DNA of 64,000 nt, taken from contig KN832886.1 of assembly GCA_000827325.1 (NCBI GenBank), forward strand, positions 528,925 to 592,924. The letters run 5' to 3'. Below, piece after piece: positions 24,601-35,916 of the stretch; within the stretch, counting starts at the first letter, position 1; the number at the start of each line of letters is the position of its first letter. Made by a program: the position numbers and the translations under genes. The DNA comes from Oidiodendron maius Zn (Eukaryota > Ascomycota > Leotiomycetes > Myxotrichaceae). The notes under the pieces are model-generated. The model did not search any database and was not told the DNA's origin. It worked only from the letters and a program-made list of their open reading frames with translations.

Positions 24601-25685
24601 TCCCGCTCGAACTCTCACTCGACGAGTCCCAAGTCTTTTTGTTCGAGTTGACTAAAGCCTGCAACGTGGACGGAGTGCAAAAGTATGTGGGGCATTTTCA
24701 CGATCGTGATTGGGTATTGCGACCTGCAAGAGTCCTCGCAGCAACAATGGGTTCGCTACCGCTAGTAGAAATCTTGTGTCCAGGAAAGAGGTGGTTGGGT
24801 GGTTTTCTTCATGATTTCTTCAGCGCCGTTGTTAAGAGCGAGAACTTAGATCTCTTCCGGTGGCTTCTAAACAAGCTAGATAATTTCAAACGCGACGCAG
24901 CTTACACCTCTTTGGCCAGCGCAGCTTTCGCCACTGAGTCACCTGATATCTATACCGAGTGGGAGAATTTCCTGCTCGACTCTACGCGCCTCTTGGGAGT
25001 CTATCCCACCTGGCCACAGAAGGTACATGGCAATATCATAATGCTAATGCCAGACAGCCACAAACGCTCGGTACTCTTCTCCAATGCGGCATTTAAGGTG
25101 GCGGGAAAGAATGCTGTCTTTGAGGCCCGTCTAATAGAGACATGGCGCCGGTTGGTCGACGTCCTAGGCGGTGGTCCCCTAGACCCACATTTTCTGGGTT
25201 GGTCATTGACAAATTTGGCGCAGTCATCGACTCTCTCAATCACACTTGCTACCGAATTGTTACATCTTGGGGCTTTCATTAACTTTCCGCAATTGGTGGA
25301 CGCCAGAGGTACATCGGGGCCCAGGGGTATAACGGCGCTGCATTATGCATCGCGGGGGACGTCGGAGCAAGCAGTGCGATTCACACGGTTCCTGCTCGAA
25401 AATGGGGCAGAACCAGATTTAGGATATGGCGACAAAAAGCCGGCACAGGAGCCAGGGGCAGCGTTAATGCAGAAATGGTTGGGAGAGACGTGGCAGGAGA
25501 TCGTGAAGAGGACAGCCTCGAAGAGGCGTAACTGGTGGGATGCAGAAGGAAGACACCGGAGTGGAGGACGTGGAGACGACGGTTGGGAACCGGAACTCCC
25601 CAGAATGAAACGGCGCAGGGTTATTACGGAGAGACAAGAATATTACGTCAGTGACCATGAAAAGGATGACGGAACGGACAATTAG
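21655..25685 (+). CDS. STAND/NLR-type NACHT protein with C2H2 fingers and ankyrin-like tail
   Basis: Seven exons (21655-22147, 22207-22581, 22639-23196, 23277-23382, 23435-23686, 23747-24168, 24226-25685) join in phase to 1221 residues. The N-terminal helical domain (about 1-240) resembles the DUF7708-type module found before fungal NACHT domains (VQVKPDLLALIWGPIRLLL). The NTPase follows: Walker A GIPGAGKT near residue 285, split by an intron, and Walker B YIVIDGLDEM. After a winged-helix-like region (MILGWIGCALVPMTRHEMEQ) come two C2H2-type fingers (CVFPSCHFNRQGFSTRRDRN; CSVASCEFAVIGF). An ankyrin-like stretch (GITALHYASRGTSEQAVRFT) and a basic tail follow. Such proteins act in fungal non-self recognition and regulated cell death. 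The ligand is unknown. The 57-bp last intron is a multiple of three, so retention would also leave an open frame. Confidence 0.85.
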
Positions 25686-26083
25686 GCTAGAGTACAGAAG
25701 ATGGGGGCCATATATATATGTAAATAGTGCTTTGATAACCGCTCTCAGTGTGATGGCGGGATGCTGCCAGTGTCCCCGGTAACCCACAGAAAAGCGAACG
25801 AAGGTCTTGGAATCCCAGTAGAAGCTAAGAACCAACATAGAGAGAAGATATATGAAGTGCAATGCGGGAACAATGTTGCATATTCCTGCTATTGGATATG
25901 GATAAGAATACACTATTGACTGTTGGCAATGGAGGAATCCTCGATTCTATGACGTGCCTTTACTGGACCAAAACGAAAGCAGAATTTGTATGGGAGTAAC
26001 GTAGTGGTCTATGGAATTATGTCTAATTACTCGAGATACTCAAGGAGTTTCTGTTTATACAATGGTCAGCAAAATTCAGTTTG
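25686..26083. other. Intergenic between convergent genes
   Basis: A 0.4 kb 3'-to-3' spacer. Nothing recognised. Confidence 0.5.
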
Positions 26084-29000
26084 TCACCGCCACTTCCGAT
26101 ACTCTCTCGACGTAGTTATAGAACTATATGGGGAGAATCCAAAAATAAATTGGCTAGAACTCACTTTCCACCGCTCCTCAATCAGGTCTTCCTCCGCCTT
26201 CTTCTTCTCCTCCAGTGATTGTTCAGCGGTTGAGAGAGATTGGTTAATTAAATTTAGTTTCCTCGCTTGGATCCATTGGACGTACTAGACATGAAGAAGT
26301 TAGTTCGTACGAAACCAGCGGGGAGGCATGAAAGAAGCGACGAGATGAGGATGGTGCTAAGAATCAGAAACCTCTTCCACATTGACATATAGCAAGACAA
26401 GAGAGAGACCCACCTCCTCAACACTGTCCAATACACAGTACCTCGTAACCCTAACCGCCCTTGTCTGGCCAATTCGATGCACACGATCCACTGCCTGCGC
26501 TTCCACCATAGGATTCCAATGCGGCTCGATGATATGTGCCTCAGATGCAATGCTCAGATCGACCCTATGATTTGAGCAGCTAAGTTAGTCCTCTCTGTAT
26601 CTGTTTGTACTGTGCACCTGGCTGCTATGGTCTTAAAGTGTCGCAGGCGGAGATAAAGTGTTGAAGAAAATGATACATAGGCCCATGCTAGAATAGAAAA
26701 TACGTACCCCTCCCCTACTGCCCCAATCGTAGCTAACACTATCCTGCAGGTGATGTCCGAGTTGAACATTTCTAAGGCATCGTGACGCTGCTGCAGTGTG
26801 GAGCGACCATCAATTCGTACGGAAGAGAGGCCGAGGGAAGAGAGATGCGGACTGAGGGCTTCATATATCTGATCAAGCATCCCAGTCCAGTATGAGAAGA
26901 TAACGCTATGAATCGCCAGCAACAAATGAGTTCAGTGTATAAGGAATTCAGGGTGTATCAGAGGACATTGGGAAGACGTACCTCTTGACTGGGGGGTTAT
27001 CACTGCTGATAGAATCCTTACCCTGGAGCGTGGGGAGAACGTTGCGCAACAGGGCCGAGACCTTAGAGGATGGATGGTAGGCCGGAATACTGCTGCGTAG
27101 TGATTCCGATGCTGACGTAGACAAGTTGTTGGCAATTGAACACTTCGGGCACTTCGGCGCCATGTCTTCCGTGCGCGTAACACAGGTCTCACAAGCCACA
27201 TGTTTCTTGCACGAGAACTCTACCAGATCATCCTCCCATCTGTCCTCCTCGTTACGGATGATTGCCTGATCGCACACGCAGCAACTCCACTTCCGCTCAG
27301 CCGCCGTCTGTAGCATTGTCCAGCTTACGGCACTGGTATCGCGATTGCGCCATGCCTCGAGAGCCACGCGCGGAAGAAGAGCTTCTCCATGGTTGCAGAT
27401 CATACGCAACACCGAAAGCAGCACAATAATATTTCCCGTACTTTTGGGACGCTTGAGATCCGTGATAGTCTCCGTCCGAACTGCTCTCTGCCGCTTACGT
27501 GCTTTGACGTTGACCTTAGAGCCGCCTTCCGTTTCCGCGTTGGAGTCCTTATTGACAAGTAGATACGACCTTCGCTTGAAAAAGTCGTAGAGCTCCCTTT
27601 CGCTAGACTCCAACTCTACCAAGTCAATGAGCTCGGTCTTCGGAGGCAAATTCAGCGTTGAGCGCAAGTGAGGGTGTGCTTTGGTGCGGCGCAAACAGGT
27701 AGCACGCACGAGCTTCCGCATGGTCACCAATGAGTGCTTCCGGTTGGAGAGAATCGGCGACGAGATCCAGAACTTGAACTGTTCTCGCGTCACAAAGGGA
27801 GTGACGCCTATGAAGGCAAGGAGGGACCCGAAGTCATCGAGGGAGTTCTGGATTGGGGTACCAGTCAGGCACCATCGGTTGTGGGCAGGAAGTTCGCATG
27901 TGGCCTGGAAAATCTGGGAGGAGCGGTTGCGGATTTTATGGGCTGTAAAGTTATATAAGTTAGCCTATCCGTTAGTAAGATAGTTAAAGAATTTTGGGAG
28001 GTGCTGAATATCAGCACGCGCAAAGAGATGCACCTGCCTTCATCTAGAATAATCCTAGACCAGGTAGAAGTGTAGAGAGGGCCATATACCGTCCAATCTG
28101 AACGAAGTGTGTCGTATGTGGTGAGAACGATATCAAAGGTGTGCAGTTTATTAGCACTGTTCTGTCTTTTAGAGCCATGGTATACAATCGAGCGTATTCC
28201 TTCGGATCGAATATGTCTGCACAAAATATTATTAGTGATATTACCACCGCGGGGAGTTCCTTATCCAGTACTTTTCAATCTGTCGCTGCCATCCGTATAT
28301 AGCTTGGCCTTGTCAGCATTTGCCTCATGTATAGGAAGGTTGTTGCGTCTAATGTCCGGCCTGGACTACATACTTGACTTTGGTGTTACTATCAAGGATG
28401 CTCTTAATATCCCTTTCGCCTGAGACGATGGATGGTCAGTTAGTCTATCGATATGATGGCAGATAAGCGCTAAGGTTGACAGTGTCTTTCCTAGTCCCAT
28501 TTCCTACTTCATATTAGAACAACGAGCATGTTTAATTCGAACTCTCGGACTGACATCAGCCAGTATACCCCCACGTAAACCTGGCAGAGGTATACTCTGA
28601 GGAGATTTCGTAACAACGTGCCGATATCTGTATGATTGTGAGCATTAAGGTGCATATTGACGCAAGGCTAAAGCAGCGACACAGATCAGCTGGAGCGAAA
28701 ATACTTACATGGTCTTTCCCGCCTCCAACGATGGCTCCCACAATGAAGGAAATTTATGATTGCTGCTTAATGCACCTTGTTCCTTTTCGATCATCATAGC
28801 AAGTGCCTCAAGTTGGTGACTGTGATGATGTTCTCTTAGCTTATACCTCAAAGTGTACAATTGCATGACGCACTCTTTTAGTGTTGAGATAATCCTAGTA
28901 CTCTGCTTTACCTCAGATAATCCCTTCGCACCGGCTCCACTTGCCTGATCAAATATCTTCAGCACTCGACTTCTGTCAACCTCATCAAGATGCGCCTCGT

Positions 29001-30011
29001 CGATTGACGCAACTGTATTCCCACGACCTACGATTGTTGAAGAACCCCCAATCCTGGGCATGTCCTCTCCCGGACGCAAGAGGTACATTGGGTTGAAATA
29101 TCTCACTCTCCTATCATATTCAAACTCGTCCGGGCGCTGAAGGAAGAGATTACCCTCATCAAGAATATCTGCGACGATATCTTTCTCTGAGAGAAGTCCA
29201 TGAACGATGACTCTCAGTGTACGTAACCGAATACTTCGTGCATTCCCGTCCGATATCGACATCGAGTCAGAACGTCGCCCATTTTGCGTGCCTACAGTTC
29301 CTACTAAATTCACCGAGCACTCTCTGACGAGTCGTGATAAGACCTGCGAGACAAGAAAGCCAGCTCTTCCACCTCTGCCTTCGTACTGGAGTACCATTAA
29401 GTTGTCGTAGAAGGAGATCTGCACTGGAGCGACATCTGGCGGAGGATTCCGCTCATTATACTGGCAAGCGACCTCCATCAAGAGCTGCATTAATTAATCA
29501 GCAGTTGGCTTTGAAAACTCACACAGGGACTGTACTAATCCGAAGCAGACATCATATGGTAGACCCGCAGGAGCATCAGCAGAAACAGATGCTGGTTTAC
29601 ATTAGCCAGCTAGACCTTGGAAATAAATAAGACTTAAGTTTATACTTTTGTTGTGTGAAGAATCACCCGAGAGACTACTTTCACGCTCATCCCTTGTCGC
29701 GGTCACATCCTTCTTCGGGCCATCATCTTGGGGCTCTGCCAAGAAGCTCGTCAGTGTCATATTTTATTCCAGTTTTTGCAAAGAGTGCTCTCACCCCCAC
29801 TTCCTTCGCTCTGCATGGCCGGGACTTCGTGAGATGCTACTAGAGATGGAGACGGCGAGCGCGACGGGATCTCTATAACTTCGACATCTGGGTGTACTCC
29901 AGGCAGCTCCTCTCTCCTGGCCAATGCTTTGGGTCTAGTATTTGGTGAAGAAGAGGACTCATCATTGGAGGCGCGCCGTTTCTTGTGAAAGACAATTCCC
30001 TGGGATGCCAT
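26084..30011 (-). CDS. SNF2-family ATPase with internal RING finger (Rad5/HLTF type)
   Basis: This is a predicted nuclear DNA-translocating ATPase with E3-type RING, a family used in DNA-damage tolerance and chromatin work. It starts at ATG 30011 (MASQGIVFHKKRRASNDESS). The helicase core, read over several introns, shows Walker A in EMGLGKTLSTLALI, IVTPKSSIYGWQRQIEKYIR, the DEAH box, LTGTPIQNSLDDFGSLLAF, LRRTKAHP, the RING (CCVCDQAI..., CKKHVACETC, CPKC), SVIFSYWTGMLDQIYEAL, and motif VI in QAVDRVHRIGQTRAV. The tail is a charged coiled coil (EQSLEEKKKAEEDLIEERW). The DEAH codon is split by a candidate GC-AG intron at 28037-27943. Exons near 29.5-29.75 kb are not fully resolved, and the 3' end may use one more intron. 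No stop is forced inside the core, so I read it as intact. Confidence 0.85.
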
Positions 30012-30862
30012 AGGATAGGATGTTAAGGGTGGCACTTAATCCGATATCCGATTTGCAAACCGTTTAGGTCGATATTGAAGACGTCCTGATTCGGCAGTGG
30101 CACCATGTGGTAGCTATTCTCTTTGTTCTTGCTTCCTTTCCGCGAGAAAGTTGCTTTCGTTCATGTTACACAATTGTGTGCTGTACCTTTCAAGGAAGGT
30201 AAATAACTGTGGCTGTGCCATAGTGTGGCTATGCAGATCCATGAAAGGCTGGCAAATTGTAAGGTTGAATTCAGGAAAAGCACACTTCAGAGGGGTATCC
30301 CGAAGCATAGCTAATTATATCTTGTTGAACTACCCATATTTTGTCCCCCCAAATATAATACTGAAATTGAAGTGATATCAACGTTTTCAAATTCAGTCAA
30401 CTTCTACTTCTGAAATACCTGCACGTCCCCGTCTTCAAACCAACCTCTCACCAGCACCGGCCCAAAATTGGAGAAGAGTAATGATGATAGCAGCCAAAGG
30501 TTTGGCAGGTACCAGGGGTCCAGAATAATAATGTTCGCGATGGCGAAAGATGCGTCCGTTTGCCTGTTCTTTAGCAAAGGTGGCGCGATCTGCCAAGATA
30601 ACAGGAACATAGGCGACTGCAATGAACCTCCTAGAGGCACTCCCAAAGTAGATGGCATTAATAAATGGTTGGAAATCGGCTTGACTGAAGCCTAGTCTTA
30701 ACCAAGCTATCCCATCATTATTGCCAACCTCCGTATATGATCCGACCGCCCTCTTCGCATCACTCAGATGAGGTCTTATCGAAGTAGAAAATGGTCGATA
30801 TCAGTCGGCGAGCGGCCTAGTCAACCTTGGCACGAAGCGCTTTCTTGTGTGGCAGATTAAAG
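30012..30862. other. Intergenic, no clear gene
   Basis: A hydrophobic minus-strand frame at 30658-30404 (with IANIIILDPWYLPNLWLLSS) does not match a family I know. It is not called as a gene. Otherwise nothing is seen. Confidence 0.4.
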
Positions 30863-31184
30863 TTGGCCGGCTCATTCTTGCGGCTCCTGATCGTCTTATT
30901 GCTATCCATCAGGTCTGCATTCCCCTTGAGAATCTGGTCTGTGGTCTCGTCGGGCCTCCATTAGTCTTGGATGGGTCGCATTGGTTGATCAAGATGATGT
31001 GTGATGGAAGGGATCTCCTATTAACGGAAAACATCTCCACCTTCTGAGACCATTCCACGAGCTTCTCGAGAACCTTGCCCATGCTCTTGAGGTTTGGTTT
31101 GGCTACGACGTACATGACAATATCTGAAATGTTGTACACGAGCCTGGGGAAAAGCTCCTCCACGTCACCCCACCCAAACAGTCA
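30863..31184 (-). pseudogene. Fragment of a fungal large GTPase-type protein
   Basis: The minus strand reads LFGWGDVEELFPRLVYNISD, then IVMYVVAKPNLKSMGKVLEK, SVNRRSLPSHIILINQCD and, after a frame change, DQILKGNADLMDSNKTIRSR. This series resembles the central part of uncharacterised fungal P-loop GTPase-like proteins. In those, LFPRLLY, a membrane-like VVVFV strand and a LPHAIIVLN strand appear in the same order. No P-loop region or C-terminal part is found on either side, and the reading frame shifts inside the fragment. It is a decayed piece, probably left by deletion. The family assignment is from memory and moderate. Confidence 0.5.
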
Positions 31185-31408
31185 CTTTTCCCGGGCGGTT
31201 TGTGTGATGAAGGTGAGAAAGAATAGACAACTCTTAGCCACTGAGTGCGTGGTATGTGGGTGCACTGATTATGCCTTCAAGTCAATTCGGATGTGGCGTA
31301 TATGTATTGTTTTATATGGTATCAAGATTTTATACTCCATTTTAAAAAGTCTATATACACCGATATATATATTCCCCCAATACCCAAACTTTTTCATTAA
31401 ATCATTAA

Positions 31409-32798
31409 TTAAACAAAGACCTCGTCTGAGTCATGACTCGCACTCCCCTTCCTCACATCCGCGTGGTAATCCGACCTGAGCTGCAGCTCGGACCCGGCTT
31501 GCGAGATATCATCCAACTGGATGGCGCCCTCATGGCTCCTGTCGACGTGGCCGGCACCGGAGGCGCCCTGCAGACTTGACCCCTTGAAGCCGCGGCTTGA
31601 GCGCGTGCGCGGGGCGCGGCCGCTGAAGACACGCGAATCGTAGCCACTCTTGGTGGCGGCGCGGGCGACGAAGACCTTGAGTGAGGTCAAGCTAATGACG
31701 GTGACGGCGACGGAGGTCTCGATGGCGGACCAGAGCTCCAGCCAGATGGGCTCGGGCGAAGTGTTGGACGTGTTTGTGACGATGACGCGGATGATAGCGA
31801 ACAGGATGATGAACATGCCAAGCCCGACGATGGACCCGATAGCCAGCTTCTCTCGTCGCGACTTCTGTACGATGAAGAGGATCTTCCAGGGGATGATGAT
31901 GATGGAGACGTCCGTGAGGATGTCGAGCGCCGTGCTCATCCGCAAGCTGAGCTGTTCGAGTTGAACGTTCCGCGCAGTAGAACAGGCAGCTTTTATTTTT
32001 TTCAAGCGTCAGTACTGTGTGTAATGTAGTCTAGAACTCGTCCGGGGAGGGGAGGACGAACCGAACTTGAAGTTGTTTGCCACATTTCCGCAAGTGAGGG
32101 GGAAGTCGATGATGATGGCGATGTACGAAAGGCTCACGAAGGCGACAACGCCGTACCACAGGCGGCGGTCCCAAATCAGGCCCTCGCTCAGAGGGTAGAA
32201 GAAGGTCAGAAACGAGGCCTTGACCATCCAGAGGCAGGTCCAGAAGCAGATCATGCTGGCGAAGCTCTGCTTCATGAAAAACTCGGACTGGGCGATAAGG
32301 ATCTGCAGGCCCTCCAGAGTGGTTGGGGGAGGGATCTGCCCGGCGGCGACGCGGATGATATAGAAGACGTCGCGGTGCCCGACGGTGTAAAGCGTGGCCA
32401 GCGCAATGAGCATGATATAGGCGAAGATGGTGAACAGGTCGTCGAGCTGGAACCGGCCATGGTATCTGACTCGCAGGAAGCCACGGAGGGCTATGAAGGT
32501 AGTTGCGAGGCCGACGCCGGCCCAGATGACGGCCTAGGAGGGTCAACACGATCCTGTGTGTTTGGATGATCTATGTACCCATATATATTCACATATGGAT
32601 ATGTATACGTAGAGAAGAAAGCCACTGTGCCGGGCAGAGAGGTCTTACCAGAAAGGTCGTCTCATCGACCCGCGGAGGGGATTCCGTAGGCGAGAGCGTG
32701 GACGAAGTATCCGCTCTTGGAAAGCGCATTGTGGGGATTGCAGCATCTACCACGACCGAAGGGGAGCCTTCCCCATAATATCTGTGGGGCGTGAGCAT
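31409..32798 (-). CDS. Fungal rhodopsin-domain (Pth11-like) seven-helix membrane protein
   Basis: Exons 32798-32649, 32533-32062 and 31989-31409 join in phase to 400 residues. The order of hydrophobic segments, about seven, matches the fungal rhodopsin/Pth11-like family: AVIWAGVGLATTFIALRGFL, LFTIFAYIMLIALATLYTVG, FASMICFWTCLWMVKASFLT, YGVVAFVSLSYIAIIIDFPL, ALDILTDVSIIIIPWKILFI, LGMFIILFAIIRVIVTNTS, and a last segment near IETSVAVTVISLTSLKVFVA. Family hallmarks RYHGRFQLDD, FFYPL and LDILTD are present. The cytoplasmic tail is Ser/Gly/Arg-rich. These proteins are thought to sense surface or chemical cues at the plasma membrane; several relate to plant interaction. Codons are strongly GC-ended, unlike most neighbours. 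Confidence 0.85.
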
Positions 32799-34002
32799 GC
32801 GCAGACTGGGTGGAAAGAAGGAAAGAAGAGATCTGTATAGAATATAGTAGATGTAGTACTTTGCATATATGCATATAGGACGGTATAACCCGCGCAGGAT
32901 ACAGACGGGCTCTGGATATGCGGCACCAAAGTATATTCTGGCCGACTTGTGGTTCTGCCGCCAATCAGCGCCCGTTCATATATGGTCGCCGGGTTTCACG
33001 CGGCGCCGATGTAACGCTGCGCTCGAAAATGTGCCACTATCGACCTGTTGGTAATAGCTATTCGGCCCAGCGACGGCGAGACGGCACGAACCGGGTGGTG
33101 AGATTGCATATGGGATCTTTTCTCAATTCCAGTGGAAGAGTATCAGAGAGTGTTCAGGGTCTCAACAAGTCTTTGACAGTTACCACGTACGGCAGACCTG
33201 GCTCTCTGCTCTGTAGCGCTGGTTCGGCGGAACCTTCTCTCGAACGGATCGTCATATACACAGCATTGACAACTAAACAATACGCCCTGGCAGCCTCTTG
33301 CTTTGGGAGACCCTGAGCTGTCAAAATCCCCTACTCTCAGCCATTGGCAACCCGATTAGCTACCCACGCTAGCAGCACGCGCTGTAGGATTTACACAACT
33401 GACAGGCCGCTAGACACCACGGCTGCTGCGGATCATCCGGAGCTGTGTGGGGGAGGGCCTGTTCCTTCGAATGGAGGTAATTCACACGGACCGACGATCA
33501 ATACTCTAGTGTCCACCTCTCTTGGCCTACGCCGTTTCCGAGTCGCAAGCTGAAGGGAGACCCATCATCACCAGCGGGAAAAGTCAATGCACAGAGGTAC
33601 GTTGCACCGGGTCAACCAGCCATGTGGGGCAGTCCAGGAACATTGCGGGAGTACCTTACTTTACCGTCCCTTGCGCACCTTCCTCTCGTACTCTACTGTA
33701 CTACGTACTGTTCAGTACGTACTACAGCAGCAGAACGTGCAGAAGCCCAGTGTAACCCGAACAAGGCCCTCGGCCGAGGGGACTGTGGTAGGCAGGACCA
33801 TCGACTACTTTGGCCTCGCAATGTCCGCTCCCTGCTTAGGCTGACGTAAAGCGCAACTACTCCTTCCAATGTCTGAGATGGCAACGGCAACAACACGTTC
33901 CGTCCTCTCGTGCGTATAAAGAATGATACAGAGCCCAGGCCCGTAGCTCTGTGCTCTGCGAAAAGTCGTCCCTGGGAAAACGCCATCCCTCCTCCCTCCG
34001 CC
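32799..34002. other. Intergenic between divergent genes
   Basis: A 1.2 kb spacer. It includes a perfect hairpin TACGTACTG-TT-CAGTACGTA at 33702-33721 and a TATAAA box at 33915-33920, 83 bp before the oxidase start. No coding frame is supported. Confidence 0.5.
33915..33920 (+). promoter_or_regulatory. TATA box of the BBE-like oxidase gene
   Basis: TATAAA preceded by GCG lies 83 bp upstream of the chosen ATG (34003). This is a usual spacing for filamentous fungi. Confidence 0.45.
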
Positions 34003-35916
34003 ATGGTCTCGCGTCAGATGCAGCTTTTGTCCCTCCTGGCTGTGGCACATTCCGTTGCCGCGACGATCACAGCCTCGCAGGTAAAGGCTGCGACGACCGC
34101 TGCCTCCAATGTTGCGTCCAAGGCTTGTGTAAGCGGTCTTCTCCTCTGTCCTCCCGCGTCCGGCTTTGCGCCAATCACCCCTCGATCCCAGGTTGGGTTT
34201 CCACAGAGAGACGCGACGGGTTCCTGCAATTGAGGCCACTGCTCTAACCGCCATGATAGTGCTTGCTGCTGCAGGCCGAGCTGGGTAGCAAGATCTCGTT
34301 TCCTTCAGCCGCAGCGTACGAGGAGTCCGTCGCGTCGTACTGGTCAGTCCAGAACAACGATATCGACCCCATCTGCATCGTCTCGCCCACCGCCACAGCA
34401 GATGTCTCTCTGGCAGTCGGCTCCCTTCACGCGGCGTCGAGCTTCGGCCTGGAGTGCCCTTTTGCCGTCCGCGGTGGAGGACACACACCGTGGGCTGGTG
34501 CGGCCACCATTGCGAATGGGATCGTGATCGATCTGAGCGCCATGAAGCAGGTCTCGGTGTCGAAAGACCGCACGATCACATCCGCGGGCCCCGGGGCGAG
34601 ATGGATTGATGCGTACCTCATGCTCGATGCCATGGGCCTCGCGATCTCGGGTGGCCGTGTCGCCTCTGTTGGCGTGGGCGGATTGACCACCGGCGGTATG
34701 GTGTTCGTTCGTGGTATGGATGGACGGGTGACGGCTAACGGGATATTATAGGCGGCATGTCTTTCTTTGCTCCTCGGACTGGCCTTGTTTGCGACAACGT
34801 TGTCAACTTCGAGGTGCGTTGCTTGGTCAATCAATCCCAATTATCTATTAGTCTAACCCTGTTTTAGGTGGTCCTCGCAGACGGGGCTGTCGTGAACGCG
34901 AATTGCGAGGAGAACAGCGATTTGTGGTACGCTCTCAAAGGTGGCTCAAACAACTTCGGAGTCGTCACTCGTTTCGACTTCCAGACCTTTGCACAGGGCG
35001 ATCTCTGGGGAGGCGCTATCATGTAGGTATCCCCATTTTCATACCCAGTGGAGTCCACCCCTGACAAAATCTAGCTACCCCTCCTCGACGCTCCCGGATC
35101 AGCTCGCTGCGTTTGTGAACTTCACCCACAGCGCCACCTATGATCCCCACGCCTCTCTCATCAACAGCTTCGGCTACGCTCCCGCCGCCGGAACGACCTT
35201 CGTATCCAACTCCCTAGTGTACACCGCACCGGTGGTCAATCCACCTGCTTTCCAGCAGTACACCTCGATCCAGCCCCAGTTCGCGAACACCATGCGCATC
35301 TCCAACCTCAGCGACTTCGCCCTGGAGCTCAACGCCAACACGCCTTACGGCTTCCGACAGCTCTTCTACACTGGCACCTATGCGAACAATCTCACTCTCT
35401 TGACCCAGCTCGCAGCACAGCTGAATGAGAGCATGCAGCCTGTTAACGGATTGGCGAGCTTGAATAACTACGCCATGAGTTTGGAGCCGCTCCCGACCAC
35501 GATCACGAAGTGGGGTCCTGAGAAAGGAGGCAACGCCCTTGGATTGGACCCGAGCGATGGCGACCTTGTCTGTAAGTGCTCAATCGCCAACCCCAACATG
35601 AATATGGGACCTCCCAATCGCTCATACTAACAATCCTCCAGTGGTCCTCCTCGGCGTGACCTGGGGTGACGAGGCCGACGACGAGATCATCACCAACGCC
35701 GTCACAGACCTCTTCACCAAATTTGACGCCTTCGCCGCCTCCCAAAGCGGCCTCAACCCGTACCTCTACCTCAACTACGCCTACAAGACCCAGAAGCCCA
35801 TCCAGAGCTACGGCGCCACCAACGTGAAGAAGCTGCAGGCCGCTAGTAAGAAGTACGACCCATCAGGTGTGTTCCAGAATCTCGTGCCCGGCGGGTTCAA
35901 GTTGTTTGCTTCGTAA
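34003..35916 (+). CDS. Secreted FAD-linked oxidase, berberine-bridge-enzyme-like
   Basis: Six exons (34003-34128, 34275-34695, 34752-34813, 34868-35022, 35075-35571, 35642-35916) join in phase to 511 residues, the normal length for the family. A signal peptide ([20 protein letters not shown]) precedes the PCMH-type FAD domain. In it [11 protein letters not shown] carries the histidine that takes the 8-alpha covalent FAD link. The position that is Cys in bicovalent members reads Arg (SGGRVASVG), so attachment is probably through His alone. The segment [20 protein letters not shown] completes the FAD site. The C-terminal BBE motif is [20 protein letters not shown]. Such enzymes oxidise alcohols, sugars or alkaloids, but the substrate cannot be read here. 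Codons are GC-rich like those of the adjacent receptor gene. Confidence 0.9.

Noticed and set aside
30404-30658. Hydrophobic minus-strand frame
   Set aside because: No family signature, splice context or promoter; too short to support.
33693-34488. Long arginine-rich minus-strand frame over the BBE-like gene start
   Set aside because: It is antisense to exons that join in phase into a full FAD oxidase.
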